Below, piece after piece: positions 10,862-21,079 of a stretch of 64,000 nt of DNA. Under the pieces are notes generated by a model. It was not told where the DNA came from. It saw nothing but the letters and a program-made list of their open reading frames with translations, and searched no databases. Origin of the DNA: Glandiceps talaboti (taxonomy: Eukaryota > Hemichordata > Enteropneusta > Spengelidae); NCBI RefSeq assembly GCF_964340395.1, contig NC_135565.1, positions 569,001 to 633,000 on the forward strand. The letters run 5' to 3'. Position numbers and translations under genes: made by a program. Position 1 is the first letter of the stretch. Each line of letters starts with the position of its first letter.

Positions 10862-13800
10862 ATACGTCACAATGCCGAAATAACTGTTGAATATAAATTA
10901 CATCGAACTATGTCAACATACGTCACAACGCTGAAATAACTGTTGAATATAAATTACATCAAACTATGTCAACATACGTCACAACACTGTAATAACTGTT
11001 AAATATAAATTACATCGAACTATGTCAACATACGTCACAACACTGTAATAACTGTTGAATATAAATTACATCGAACTATGTCAACGTACGTCACAACACC
11101 GAAATAACTGTTGTATATAAATTACATCGAACTATGTCAACATACGTCACAACACTGTAATAACTGTTGAATATAAATTACATCAAACTATGTCAACATA
11201 CGTCACAACACTGTAATAACTGTTGTATATAAATTACATCGAACTATGTCAACATACGTCACAACACTGTAATAACTGTTGAATATAAATTACAGCAAAC
11301 TATGTCAACATACGTCGCAACACTGAAATAACTGTTGAATATAAATTACAGTGAACTATGTCAACATACGTCACAACACTGTAATAACTGTTGAATATAA
11401 ATTACATCAAACTATGTCAACATACGTCACAACGCCGAAATAACTGTTGAATATAAATTACAGCGAACTATGTCAACATACGTCACAACACCGAAATAAC
11501 TGTTAAATATAAATTACATCAAACTATGTCAACATACATCGCAACACTGTAATAACTGTTGAATATAAATTACATCAAACTATGTCAACATACGTCACAA
11601 CGCTGAAATAACTGTTGAATATAAATTACAGCGAACTATGTCAACATACGTCACAACACCGAAATAACTGTTAAATATAAATTACATCAAACTATGTCAA
11701 CATACATCGCAACACTGTAATAACTGTTAAATATAAATTACAGCAAACTATGTCAACATACGTCGCAACACTGAAATAACTGTTGAATATAAATTACATC
11801 AAACTATGTCAACATACGTCACAACACTGAAATAACTGTTGAATATAAATTACATCGAACTATGTCAACATACATCACAACACTGTAATAACTGTTGAAT
11901 ATAAATTACATCGAACTATGTCAACATACGTCACAATGCCGAAGTAACTGTTGAATATAAATTACATCAAACTATGTCAACATACGTCACAACACTGTAA
12001 TAACTGTTGAATATAAATTACATCAAACTATGTCAACATGTCACAAAACCAAAATAACTGTTGAATATAAATTACAGCAAACTATGTCAACATACGTCAC
12101 AACACCGATATAACTGTTGAATATAAATTACATCAAACTATGTCAACATACGTCACAACACTGAAATAACTGTTGAATATAAATTACATCGAACTATGTC
12201 AACATACATCACAACACTGTAATAACTGTTGAATATAAATTACATCGAACTATGTCAACATACGTCACAATGCTGAAGTAACTGTTGAATATAAATTACA
12301 GCAAACTATGTCAACATACGTCACAACACTGTAATAACTGTTGAATATAAATTACATCAAACTATGCCAACATGTCACAAAACCAAAATAACTGTTGAAT
12401 ATAAATTACAGCGAACTATGTCAACATACGTCACAACACCGAAATAACTGTTAAATATAAATTACATCAAACTATGTCAACATACATCGCAACACTGTAA
12501 TAACTGTTGAATATAAATTACATCAAACTATGTCAACATACGTCACAACGCTGAAATAACTGTTGAATATAAATTACAGCGAACTATGTCAACATACGTC
12601 ACAACACCGAAATAACTGTTAAATATAAATTACATCAAACTATGTCAACATACATCGCAACACTGTAATAACTGTTAAATATAAATTACAGCAAACTATG
12701 TCAACATACGTCGCAACACTGAAATAACTGTTGAATATAAATTACATCAAACTATGTCAACATACGTCACAACACTGAAATAACTGTTGAATATAAATTA
12801 CATCGAACTATGTCAACATACATCACAACACTGTAATAACTGTTGAATATAAATTACATCGAACTATGTCAACATACGTCACAATGCCGAAGTAACTGTT
12901 GAATATAAATTACATCAAACTATGTCAACATACGTCACAACACTGTAATAACTGTTGAATATAAATTACATCAAACTATGTCAACATGTCACAAAACCAA
13001 AATAACTGTTGAATATAAATTACATCAAACTATGTCAACATACGTCACAACACTGAAATAACTGTTGAATATAAATTACATCGAACTATGTCAACATACA
13101 TCACAACACTGTAATAACTGTTGAATATAAATTACATCGAACTATGTCAACATACGTCACAATGCCGAAGTAACTGTTGAATATAAATTACATCAAACTA
13201 TGTCAACATACGTCACAACACTGTAATAACTGTTGAATATAAATTACATCAAACTATGTCAACATGTCACAAAACCAAAATAACTGTTGAATATAAATTA
13301 CAGCAAACTATGTCAACATACGTCACAACACCGATATAACTGTTGAATATAAATTACATCGAACTATGTCAACATACGTCACAACACTGTAATAACTGTT
13401 GAATATAAATTACATCGAACTATGTCAACATGTCACAACACCAAAATAACTTGAATATAAATTACATCGAACTATGTCAACATACGTTACAACACCAAAA
13501 TAACTTGAATATAAATTACATCGAACTATGTCAACATACGTCACAATGCCGAAGTAACTGTTGAATATAAATTACATCAAACTATGTCAACATACGTCAC
13601 AACACTGTAATAACTGTTGAATATAAATTACATCAAACTATGTCAACATGTCACAAAACCAAAATAACTGTTGAATATAAATTACAGCAAACTATGTCAA
13701 CATACGTCACAACACTGTAATAACTGTTGAATATAAATTACATCAAACTATGTCAACATACATCACAACGCCGAAATAACTGTTGAATATAAATTACATC

Positions 13801-14207
13801 AAACTATGTCAACATACATCACAATGCCGAAGTAACTGTTGAATATAAATTACATCGAACTATGTCAACATACGTCACAACACCGAAATAACTGTTGAAT
13901 ATAAATTACATCGAACTATGTCAACGTACGTCACAACACCGAAATAACTGTTGTATATAAATTACATCGAACTATGTCAACGTACGTCACAACACCGAAA
14001 TAACTGTTGAATATAAATTACATCGAACTATGTCAACGTACGTCACAACACCGAAATAACTGTTGAATATAAATTACATCGAACTATGTCAACGTACGTC
14101 ACAACACCGAAATAACTGTTGAATATAAATTACATCAAACTATGTCAACATACGTCACAATGCCGATATAACTGTTGAATATAAATTACATCAAACTATG
14201 TCAACAT
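10862..14207. repeat. 56-bp satellite array with higher-order structure (about 60 copies)
   Basis: About 60 copies of a 56-bp unit: TAACTGTTGAATATAAATTA, CATC(A/G)AACTATGTCAACA, TACGTCACAACRCYGWAA. Variants include ACATCGCAACACTG, ATGTCACAAAACC (shortened) and ACAGCAAAC. The order of variants repeats: the segment from about 11465 recurs with essentially no differences from about 12413 (offset 948 bp, about 17 units) for some 590 bp. This shows a recent block duplication inside the array. Most units carry TACGTCA, a CRE-like half site. Confidence 0.95.
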
Positions 14208-14324
14208 TTACTTCTGTTTTCAGTTAAATTTCATGACAAATAATCCTCAGAGTTTATGATGTGCGTGAAAGTAAAAACTCATAATGTTTTATAGCAAAAT
14301 AGTCAACAAAAAAGCCATGCACAG

Positions 14325-14376
14325 TATTTTTAGCACAACTGAACTGGTAAGGTTCAGTAGCGCTATAGGTATTGCA

Positions 14377-14427
<51 letters not shown>

Positions 14428-14720
14428 GAACTTAATGTCAAAAACCGCGGAACCAATTGTCATGATATTTGGTGGGTATATTACCTTGGGTGTCTGGTTG
14501 TTGGGAAATTGTTCAAATCAAAATGATCTTACCACCGGTGTGTGATTTGGGTCAAAAAATGTGATTTTTTGGTCAAAAAACATAAACTCAAAAACTACTG
14601 GCCAGATCGGTCTGAAATTTTGTTGGAACAGTCTTAAGGATGTTTAGATTAAGAATTGTTGACGACATGATGATCCCATCAGTGATATGCAAATTGCAGT
14701 GCAATATGGGCCGTACACAT
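14325..14720 (+). repeat. Hairpin-ended dispersed repeat with (GT)n, copy 3
   Basis: Starts TTTTTAGCACAACTGAACTG with the paired arm GTTCAGTAGCGCTA. Then a (GT)n run at 14379-14424, AAAACCGCGGAACCAATTG, ATATTTGGTGGGTATATTAC, the GATCGGTCTGAAATTTTGTT segment and GATGATCCCATCAGTGATAT. The right half of the family (the TAGCAACAAG units) is absent. Confidence 0.75.
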
Positions 14721-15039
14721 TGATAGCTGTACAGGATGGCTTGGAGAACACACCAAGGTTGTATGTGGATAAATAAGTTACATCTATGTGATCTCGATAT
14801 TGAAAATGCATGTTTTATTTATTTCATATTTTCGTACTTTGTGTGAATGTGGGGGCCGGGGGAAGAGGGGTTTAAATCGTTGAGCAAAATATATCACTGC
14901 ATGCCCAAATTTGCAGACATTGTATAGTGTAATAAAATTACAGTCAATAAAACACCCTTCGCTACCATGGCTACGCCAAGAATTCTGTCTGTTATTCCTG
15001 TCAACACTAGTAGTATAATTAATGGGAGTTTTGAATCAC
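14721..15039. other. Flanking sequence left of the endogenous virus; nothing recognised
   Basis: No gene or shared repeat was seen. The boundary between host sequence and viral element is not sharp. Confidence 0.4.
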
Positions 15040-15043
15040 TTTA

Positions 15044-15173
15044 ACGACATACCCTTTATTTAATCAATTTTAAGGTAAAATAAGTCTTAAAACTGTATTA
15101 AAATCAATTTTAGAACCAGTTTAAACCAGTTTTAAGACGACATACCCCTTATTTAATCAATTTTAAGGTAAAT
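15044..15173. repeat. Imperfect direct repeat at the left edge of the viral element
   Basis: ACGACATACCC(C)TTATTTAA followed by TCAATTTTAAGGTAAA occurs at 15044-15079 and again at 15137-15173. Between them lie related AATCAATTTTAGAACCAG and CCAGTTTTAAG motifs. It may be part of a terminal or promoter region of the element. Confidence 0.7.
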
Positions 15174-15274
15174 AAACCCTTAGTAACACATAGCGACTCA
15201 TAGTATATACATCGTACACTCAATTAAACAAATAAAAACAGAGTATATACACACAAGCATAGCATAAATTCAAA

Positions 15275-15760
15275 ATGTCAAACGAACAAAGTCAAAAACC
15301 GACCACTTTCGAAGATGACACAATTGAATCAAGTCCACTTAGTCCATTTAGTTCTCTTTCTCCGCTTGATCCTGCTATTGCTAATCCTTCAGAGAATGGT
15401 GAGGATTTATTATTAGATATTTTAGATGAAAAAAGAAAGATCCAAGAAATTCCTACAATCAAATGGAGAGAAGTTCCTACAGAAAAACCATTTTTGATTA
15501 CTCGATATCAGGAAATCCGTTGTTATTACGGTCCTGGATTATGGATTTGTCTTAATAATCCAATAACTCTTAACGAACTTTATTATACTTACGCTCCTAG
15601 CAGAATGATAGATGAGATTCTTACAAATAAACCCCCATTAATTGTTTCACGTGGATTAAAAAAATCTATGAGAAATCCAAATAATTCGTATCATAGTTAT
15701 ACTCTTATGGATTTTGATGTAGTAAAACAAAAAATAATGGGAAAAAAAGATGTTAAATAA
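15275..15760 (+). CDS. Viral-element protein of unknown function (161 aa)
   Basis: Intact open frame, ATG in the context TTCAAAATG, preceded by GAGTATATACACAC, a possible TATA element. The N-terminal 55 residues are Ser/Pro/acidic and probably disordered. The rest (about 60-161) looks folded, with alternating hydrophobic strands (KPFLITRYQEIRCYYGPGLW) and a basic C-terminus (RGLKKSMRNP; KKDVK). I do not recognise it. A small nucleic-acid-binding protein would fit the charge pattern but is only an inference. It is the only + strand gene at the left end and is convergent with the gene remnant at 15787-16124. Base composition matches the other viral genes. Confidence 0.65.
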   Translation: MSNEQSQKPTTFEDDTIESSPLSPFSSLSPLDPAIANPSENGEDLLLDILDEKRKIQEIPTIKWREVPTEKPFLITRYQEIRCYYGPGLWICLNNPITLNELYYTYAPSRMIDEILTNKPPLIVSRGLKKSMRNPNNSYHSYTLMDFDVVKQKIMGKKDVK

Positions 15761-15786
15761 CAGTTAAATCATAATTTATTGATCAT

Positions 15787-16124
15787 TCAAAAAACCTGAT
15801 TTTTTTTGGTTGATTTAACTTCAGTTTTAAAAAGATATTCTGCATTCCATTTATCCCAAAATCGTTTAAAAATTTGATTCTGTGAAAATGCTTCCATTTT
15901 CAACGCTGGTATTAGTGCAGCTTCCTGATATTCTCCTAAGTATAATAGAATTACTTTTATAATTACACTGAAGTTGAGTGATCTACGTGTTGGATCTGTA
16001 TAAACTTCATCAATTGACGAAAATATTATAGTAACAGTTCTTAAAAGATAATAATTTAGTTTATATTTTTTTAAAACTTTTTTAATGTGGTTTTTAGGGT
16101 TATAGATGCTTCGACTTTTTTAGC
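15787..16124 (-). pseudogene. 3' part of a viral gene cut off by a repeat insertion
   Basis: An open - strand frame of about 110 codons ends at TGA 15787-15789. Its peptide is Lys/Ile/Tyr/Phe-rich like its viral neighbours and includes YNPKNHIKKVLKKYKLNYYL and IFKRFWDKWNAEYLF. It has no usable upstream ATG. It begins at 16124, exactly where the repeat that starts TAGCTCCGCTGTCAGC takes over. On the far side of that insertion (18590) another viral gene on the same strand is cut in the same way, so the two are probably the halves of one gene. Function is unknown. The pieces are described only; no joined product is given. Confidence 0.6.
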
Positions 16125-16375
16125 TCCGCTGTCAGCGAAAGCTGAAAGCGTAGCTTTAGGTATAGGTGGGTATTGAGGTATAGAGAGTAGAGTGAATCAT
16201 AGGTGTCCGTCAAACTTTTATATTTTCATTATTTTCTCCGGAAGTGACAGTCAGTATTCTTAGGTATTTGGTGTGCATGTTCCCTGGGGGGAGGCTATTC
16301 AGATTTGTTCATGCCAAGTTGATCTGTGCCATTTTCAATTTTTTATGATTTTTTTTCATAAAATGTCATTTTCAT

Positions 16376-16745
16376 CAACTCCTTGAAAACCTCTTATTAG
16401 ATTGCTTTGATATCTGGCGTGTTGATGCGCAGGGGGTAGCTTACTCAGATTTGTTAATTTCAAGTCAGCACATCCTCATTTTTATTTTTTATGTGTTTTT
16501 TTTGTAATTTGAAAAAAAAAATGAATATGTTAATGAGCATAATGACCGACGCCATATTGGAAATCAGTCGACGAGACTTTAAGTAAACTGCCACTTTTCA
16601 AAAGACACTATTGACGTCAAACAAGCAATGTAATATGTGCTAAAGTCATAATTCTACGCATTGGGCGCCCAAATGACAAGCGTTTGTTCGAAACAGGGTT
16701 GTAAACTTCAAATCCAATTCTGCACCCTTCTACATAATCAGCCAG
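16376..16745. repeat. Dispersed repeat family R1, copy 2
   Basis: Same order of blocks as at 6560-7015: TTAGATTGCTTTGATATCTG, GGGGGTAGCTTACTCAGATT, GCCATATTGGAAATCAG, CTTTTCAAAAGACAC, AAGCAATGTAATATG. It is diverged by scattered substitutions and small indels. Confidence 0.7.
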
Positions 16746-17222
16746 TCCGCAACATCCTCATTTGCATACTCTATCCTGATTCGACCAGAAGCTGGAGGTG
16801 ACCTCATTCGACCGAGCGATTTTCCACAGCAAGTATCTTGAGTATCAACACAGGACGTTCTTGGTACTCACTAAAATCACACTTCAGACCCACTATAAAA
16901 GTGTGATGTTTTCAGATAACATGTAACTTGTGGTTAATTCTATATTGTCGTGCAATTTGGAATGACAGTGAACCAGAATTCAGACAACTTGCGTAAGGAA
17001 GGGCATGCCAGGCATGCGGTTGAAGTTATGGCCGACAGTTCACATGTAAAGTTAAATGACATGAACGTGTCTTGCCTTTCCAAAATGCAAATATTTGGCA
17101 AGTAAAAATAATTAAAATAATTACAACTTTAATTTGGCTTCAGACTTTGCATTATGTTTTGCGTATCTTTCCCCGTTTTACATGTAAATCCGAAAAGGTT
17201 CTCTCTCATCATGTCATCAGTG

Positions 17223-17535
17223 TCAGTGATCATACCGCGCGGGGTAGTCCTCGGGTGCACGAGTCTGTATTACTGACTTGACTCTAAACACCGGAGGGGA
17301 GGGACAATTGTCAGAATCGAGTCCCGAATTCCTCCGTATGCAAGCAGGACTACGCGCGGGGCTGCTTTGAGTACGAGCGAAGTGAGGCATGTTGAGGTAT
17401 TTTGTTGAGAAATATAAATATTGCGAAATGTCAAGTACAAGGTTTAAATACAATGGAATGATGAAAAAAATGGCAGAGTCTGCTGACAGGCGCCGGTCAC
17501 AAGAAACACTGTGAATTAAAATATCAGACGATGTG
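17223..17535. other. GC-richer patch without a recognised gene
   Basis: A CG-rich stretch (for example CCGCGCGGGGTAGTCC and CTACGCGCGGGGCTGC). The - strand open frame of 111 codons shows no recognisable domain and probably reflects composition. It could be part of a repeat or a CpG-rich promoter fragment. Confidence 0.35.
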
Positions 17536-18074
17536 TGTATTAATCGCCGACAATCCACCCTTATGCACGAGGGACTAACCCGGAAGCAAGTCGTTGTCAG
17601 CCATACGTTACAGTGGTAACATCGTCCGAGAAATCGCTGCGTTCAGAGTGTCATTATTCACAGAATTGTTGTTTTCGAGTGAAAACCCGTCTTGAATTGT
17701 ACAACTCTAACAAATGAAGACATGTCAAGTTATATTTTGAAAGTTGTATCGCCAGTTTGAGACGATTTTCTCATGTACTATAGTACTATCGAGGCTTACT
17801 TGGAAGTAGTAGGACCTTACTCCAGTTCATCGGGAAGTTTAGCCAGTCCGATAATTCTTTCTGGTTTAGTTTACAACACTTTTGATCACGCAGATTTTGT
17901 TGTTGTGATGAAAAGAAATACAAAAAAGATCATTTCAACCATTTCGTTGTGTTTTCTTTGTGAAAGGTAACCGAACATGAACGAGTGTTACCACTGTAAC
18001 GTATGGCTGAGAATGACTCTCTTTCGGGTACTTGAGATTGTCGCCGTACGGAAACTAAGATGGCGATTAATACA
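17536..18074. mobile_element. MITE-like element with long interrupted inverted repeats
   Basis: The outer arms TGTATTAATCGCC (17536-17548) and GGCGATTAATACA (18062-18074) are exact reverse complements. So are the inner 24-bp arms: the left runs 17598-17621 and starts CAGCCATACGTTACAGTGGT; the right runs 17986-18009. A GACAATC/GATTGTC pair lies between them. The interior of about 360 bp has no convincing gene. The arrangement fits a non-autonomous DNA transposon, or one inverted-repeat element nested around another. Confidence 0.6.
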
Positions 18075-18464
18075 TTTCTTCCCTATATATATCTACCACA
18101 ACTAGTACAAGTTGAATGTTGTTGACTTTGTAAATTTGTTAGAAAATTGAAATTCAAATTGCCTCAAAATTATTTTAGATCCCTAGTTTATTTCATTCAT
18201 CATTAAAATTTTCCAGGGTTACAGCTGTAAGACACTGGAATTATTTATAGCCAACCTCAAAATCCTCTTTTTTTCTTTTTCTTGTGTGCATTTCCCAGTC
18301 ATTTTTTTCTGAGATTGTGTGCAATTTTTCATAACAGTAGATTTTTGTTATAAAATGGTGACTATGGTATAAAAGTACAATACATTACCAACTTCTGTGT
18401 AAAATGTGTTTTATAGTGAGACATCATATGAAACGTTTCCACTAACCACTTTATTGCATCGCTA

Positions 18465-18590
18465 AAACAAAACTGCATAGTGAAGAGCTGAAGACCTGAA
18501 CCGTGCACTTCTACATGTCACCAAAATAAAAAATTAAATTAAAAAAAAAAACAGCGGAGCTATTCTGACCGATAGGTCGCTTGTTGTTTG
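18465..18590. repeat. Dispersed repeat family R2, internally deleted copy
   Basis: Joins the two ends of the long copy at 8095-8995: AAAACAAAACTGCATAGTGA, then GAAGAGCTGAA, and within about 60 bp CAGCGGAGCTATTCTGACCG then ATAGG. It supplies the last residues and stop codon of the truncated viral frame at 18560. Confidence 0.65.
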
Positions 18591-18904
18591 TTTTGACTTC
18601 TTTGATCATGTTCAAAGTTTTCATCTAAAGATTCATCTAAAGGTTTATTTAATGAATTACAACAGTCAAAACAGTGAAACCTTCCATAGATCTTACCACA
18701 AATGTTTTTACAAATATCATTATGAGGTATATTGAATTTTCTACATATGTTACAATGTATGATGTTATACCAGTTTTTTTTGTTTACTTCGTTTATTTTT
18801 TTGTTCATTAAATCAATACAATTAAAACAAAGTGTACTGAAAATGTTAGTACGATCACTGACTACAGTTGCTACATCATTTCGTTTACATAATTGACATT
18901 TCAT
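18560..18904 (-). pseudogene. Cys-rich zinc-binding-like viral protein, truncated by repeat insertion
   Basis: The start ATG at 18904 is followed by CxxC pairs: MKCQLCKRND, LCFNCIDL, HCNICRKF, a C/C pair near NDICKNIC, and HCFDCC. This suggests two or three small zinc ribbons or treble-clef-like units in about 85 residues, probably binding nucleic acid or protein. The next residues are acidic (DESLDENFEHD), then Gln/Lys. From about 18590 the codons belong to repeat R2 and end in a stop supplied by it. The natural 3' end is therefore missing, and the fragment at 15787-16124 is the likely remainder. The start is preceded by ATATTATATAACAAAC, as for other genes of this element. Function unknown. 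Confidence 0.6.
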
Positions 18905-18937
18905 TATATAGTTAGTTTATTAGTTTGTTATATTATA

Positions 18938-19381
18938 TTATATATTTTTTGTTAAATAAACTAATAATATTCCACCACCAGCTAAATAAATGTATTGATA
19001 TAACTTCATATCATCAGAAGGTTGATAATAATCATCGAACTGTGGTTCATTTTCAAGACTTGTGAGTGTACTCTGTGTACTCTCTGGATGAAATTCAAGA
19101 TATAAATTTAAGTTTTGATCAGTCAGAATCAGATTTTGTCTCGCATGAACATCTAAAAAATTTTGTTTCGCTATAAAATCTAATACTTTTTGCCTATGTT
19201 CCAACCATACTTCTCGATCTTTACTGAAATTCTCCAAAGCTAAATCATGTCTCTTTAATTCTTTTTCATGTTCTTCTTTCATATCGTCACCTGAAGCTGC
19301 CTTAGCTATATAACTACCTCCAACAAAGGCAGTTGCATTTAAAATAGCTCCACCAACTATCATCGCAACAGCTGCACCCAT
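18938..19381 (-). CDS. Small membrane protein with coiled coil (147 aa), possible virion component
   Basis: Intact frame. Residues about 3-28 are a Gly/Ala-rich hydrophobic segment (MGAAVAMIVGGAILNATAFV). Residues 35-75 are a charged helix (EEHEKELKRHDLALENFSKD). An acidic linker follows (FDDYYQPSDD), and residues about 126-145 form a second hydrophobic segment (YIYLAGGGILLVYL). The Gly at position 2 could allow N-myristoylation, but the context is not decisive. ATG lies directly after the AT motif ATATAATATAATATA. It is the last complete gene before the zinc-ribbon fragment in a tail-to-head run of five - strand genes. The family is unknown to me; a minor membrane or capsid-associated protein is an inference. 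Confidence 0.65.
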   Translation of the reverse strand: MGAAVAMIVGGAILNATAFVGGSYIAKAASGDDMKEEHEKELKRHDLALENFSKDREVWLEHRQKVLDFIAKQNFLDVHARQNLILTDQNLNLYLEFHPESTQSTLTSLENEPQFDDYYQPSDDMKLYQYIYLAGGGILLVYLTKNI

Positions 19382-19494
19382 TATATTATATTATATATTC
19401 TATTAAGATATATTATATTAAATTATTCTTTTTAATATTCTTTTTTTTTATTATATTACATTCCTTTATATTTATCCTTTATATTTATTTATAT

Positions 19495-19731
19495 TTATTT
19501 ATAAGGATCAACTGGTAACATATTTCTTTGTTCCAACATATCTTTCTCTAATACTGCTCCACTCACAGCTATTGCGAGAGAAGCAAACTTTTTGAATGAA
19601 GTACTTGTTTTAGGACTGTCTGGAGCCATCTTTATAGTCTTGTCAAGTATAAAACTATTAGTTATTGTTAAAGCAGATAAAACTGCTTCATCATATAGAC
19701 CATTCACGATTAGTTTAGTATAGTCTGTCAT
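19495..19731 (-). CDS. Small viral-element protein (78 aa), unknown function
   Basis: Intact frame starting MTDYTKLIVNGLYDEAVLSA. Helical and amphipathic in the first 35 residues, then a Ser/Thr/Lys linker and a short hydrophobic Ala-rich stretch (FASLAIAVSGAVLE). ATG is immediately preceded by ATTATATAATAT. Spacing to its neighbours is about 65 and 113 bp, and it lies in the same orientation, so it is likely a real gene despite its size. No family recognised. Confidence 0.55.
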   Translation of the reverse strand: MTDYTKLIVNGLYDEAVLSALTITNSFILDKTIKMAPDSPKTSTSFKKFASLAIAVSGAVLEKDMLEQRNMLPVDPYK

Positions 19732-19796
19732 ATATTATATAATATATATATATAATTAAAAAAAATAAAAATGTAATAAATAATTAATGATCCATA

Positions 19797-20222
19797 TTAT
19801 TCCATTTCAAGTAGAGCTTGCAGAGCTTTATTTTTAACTGGTTCTAATGTCGTTAATTGTTTAGACTCTGTTGGCTCTGCTGACGACTTGGTGCTTGCAA
19901 TATCACTTGATTGTAAAAACCACTGTCTTTTATAATATAAACCAGCTGCCCCAATTACTAATGAACCAAGAGTTAATAAAACCATAGTATTAGTACTATT
20001 AAATTGCGAGCTTTTATTGTCTGGCTCAGTTGCCTTAGTTGGTTCTATCGATTTAACGCTATCGACTATCGGTTCTCTCGTTTTTGATTTTTTTCGTTTT
20101 TTTGATTCAGCTGAAATTACTGCTAATTTTTTTCCCCATGCAACTCGACCTGGATTTTTAGTTTTACTGTTTGTAGCAACAGTCTCTACTTGTGGTTGTG
20201 TTATACTTTCTGTATCACTCAT
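19797..20222 (-). CDS. Basic, single-pass membrane protein (141 aa), possible core/DNA-binding protein
   Basis: Intact frame. The N-terminal 25 residues are polar. Residues 24-50 are strongly basic (NPGRVAWGKKLAVISAESKK and RKKSKTR), resembling a nucleic-acid-binding tail. A Lys/Glu/Thr linker follows. Residues about 79-98 form one hydrophobic segment (MVLLTLGSLVIGAAGLYYKR), and an acidic, helical C-terminus ends ALQALLEME. The combination suggests a protein linking DNA to a membrane or capsid. This is an inference by analogy with small basic core proteins of adenovirus-like particles, not a recognised homology. Confidence 0.6.
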   Translation of the reverse strand: MSDTESITQPQVETVATNSKTKNPGRVAWGKKLAVISAESKKRKKSKTREPIVDSVKSIEPTKATEPDNKSSQFNSTNTMVLLTLGSLVIGAAGLYYKRQWFLQSSDIASTKSSAEPTESKQLTTLEPVKNKALQALLEME

Positions 20223-20313
20223 TTTTTACACTAATATATATATATATAATAACTATATAATAACTATATAATACAAAATATTTAAAATATTTTTCTTTTC
20301 AAGTCTTTTTAAA

Positions 20314-20985
20314 TTACTTTAATTTTTTGAAACTCTTTTCAACTAAGTCAATTTTCAAGTTGTTTTCAATATCTTGGTCAAGTTCTTGGTCAAGTTCTAT
20401 AGCAAGTTCTTTAACAAGTTCTTGATCAAGTTGACTCAAGTCATTCAAGTCATTCAAGTCATTTTTTTTAATTTGACTATTCAAGTCATTCTTTTCATTC
20501 AAGTCACTTTTCTTGGGACAACTATGTGTTGCAAAATTAATATTATTTAAAATGGTGAGACCACCACTTGTCAATGCCAAAAGAGGACCATAACTGTATG
20601 CTAACTTTCCAGTAAGTTGTTTGAATTGATTCGTAACAAGAAAATTGTTTTTCAAGTCGTCACTTAATTTATTCACATTATGTACTGGAAGCACAAGTCC
20701 TATTATTTTACTAATCCCAAATAAAACTCCATTTACAATATTGTCACTTACGAGAGAACTGTAAGTGCTTTCATATATCTTATAATAATTTTCAATTTCT
20801 TTATCGCTCGCTTTTTCAATATATTCGAGAGTGAAATTTTTTCCCAAGAAAGCTTTTGATTGTCCAGCAGCAATGATACAAAGTAATCTTTCTCTGTACT
20901 TAACTATTGGAGACACTTGTTCTGATGTCACTGTTGTTGGTATTGTTTCAACTGGCTGTAAAATTTCTGCCAACGACTGTTCCAT
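20314..20985 (-). CDS. Viral-element protein with Asn-Asp-Leu-rich tail (223 aa), unknown function
   Basis: Intact frame from ATG 20985, preceded by ATATATAAAATAAA. Residues 1-105 look helical (YRERLLCIIAAGQSKAF; KEIENYYKIYESTYSSLVSD). About 100-160 contain two hydrophobic stretches (VNGVLFGISKIIGLVLPV and LAYSYGPLLALTSGGLTIL), possibly membrane-inserted. The C-terminal 60 residues are a simple repetitive tract of Asp/Asn/Leu/Lys (NDLNDLNDLSQLDQELV), matching an imperfect CAAGTCATT nucleotide repeat at 20395-20510. The tract probably varies in length between copies. No domain recognised. Confidence 0.6.
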   Translation of the reverse strand: MEQSLAEILQPVETIPTTVTSEQVSPIVKYRERLLCIIAAGQSKAFLGKNFTLEYIEKASDKEIENYYKIYESTYSSLVSDNIVNGVLFGISKIIGLVLPVHNVNKLSDDLKNNFLVTNQFKQLTGKLAYSYGPLLALTSGGLTILNNINFATHSCPKKSDLNEKNDLNSQIKKNDLNDLNDLSQLDQELVKELAIELDQELDQDIENNLKIDLVEKSFKKLK

Positions 20986-21079
20986 TTTATTTTATATATA
21001 TGTATGAAATATTTTATTTTTAAAAAATAGTATATGATACCTAACTGAATAAATAGCCACAAAATATCATTGATTAACA

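Larger units (their letters stand above)
16122..18589. mobile_element. Composite repeat insertion splitting a viral gene
   Basis: About 2.5 kb of sequence with host-like composition sits between two viral gene fragments. Its outer edges carry TAGCTCCGCTGT (left, 16125-16136) and the reverse complement ACAGCGGAGCTA (right, near 18551-18562). It contains repeat R1 (16376-16745), an inverted-repeat element (17536-18074) and a deleted copy of repeat R2 (18465-18590). No clear target-site duplication was found. It may have accumulated in more than one step. Confidence 0.65.

Noticed and set aside
10862-14207. CRISPR-like or coding repeat
   Set aside because: Contiguous 56-bp satellite with no spacers and frequent stops in all frames.
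15275-15760. Calling the 161-aa protein a single-stranded DNA-binding protein
   Set aside because: Strand pattern and basic tail are suggestive only; no motif is diagnostic.
17223-17558. 111-codon - strand open frame in a GC-rich patch
   Set aside because: No domain, no convincing start context, and it lies in repeat-rich sequence.
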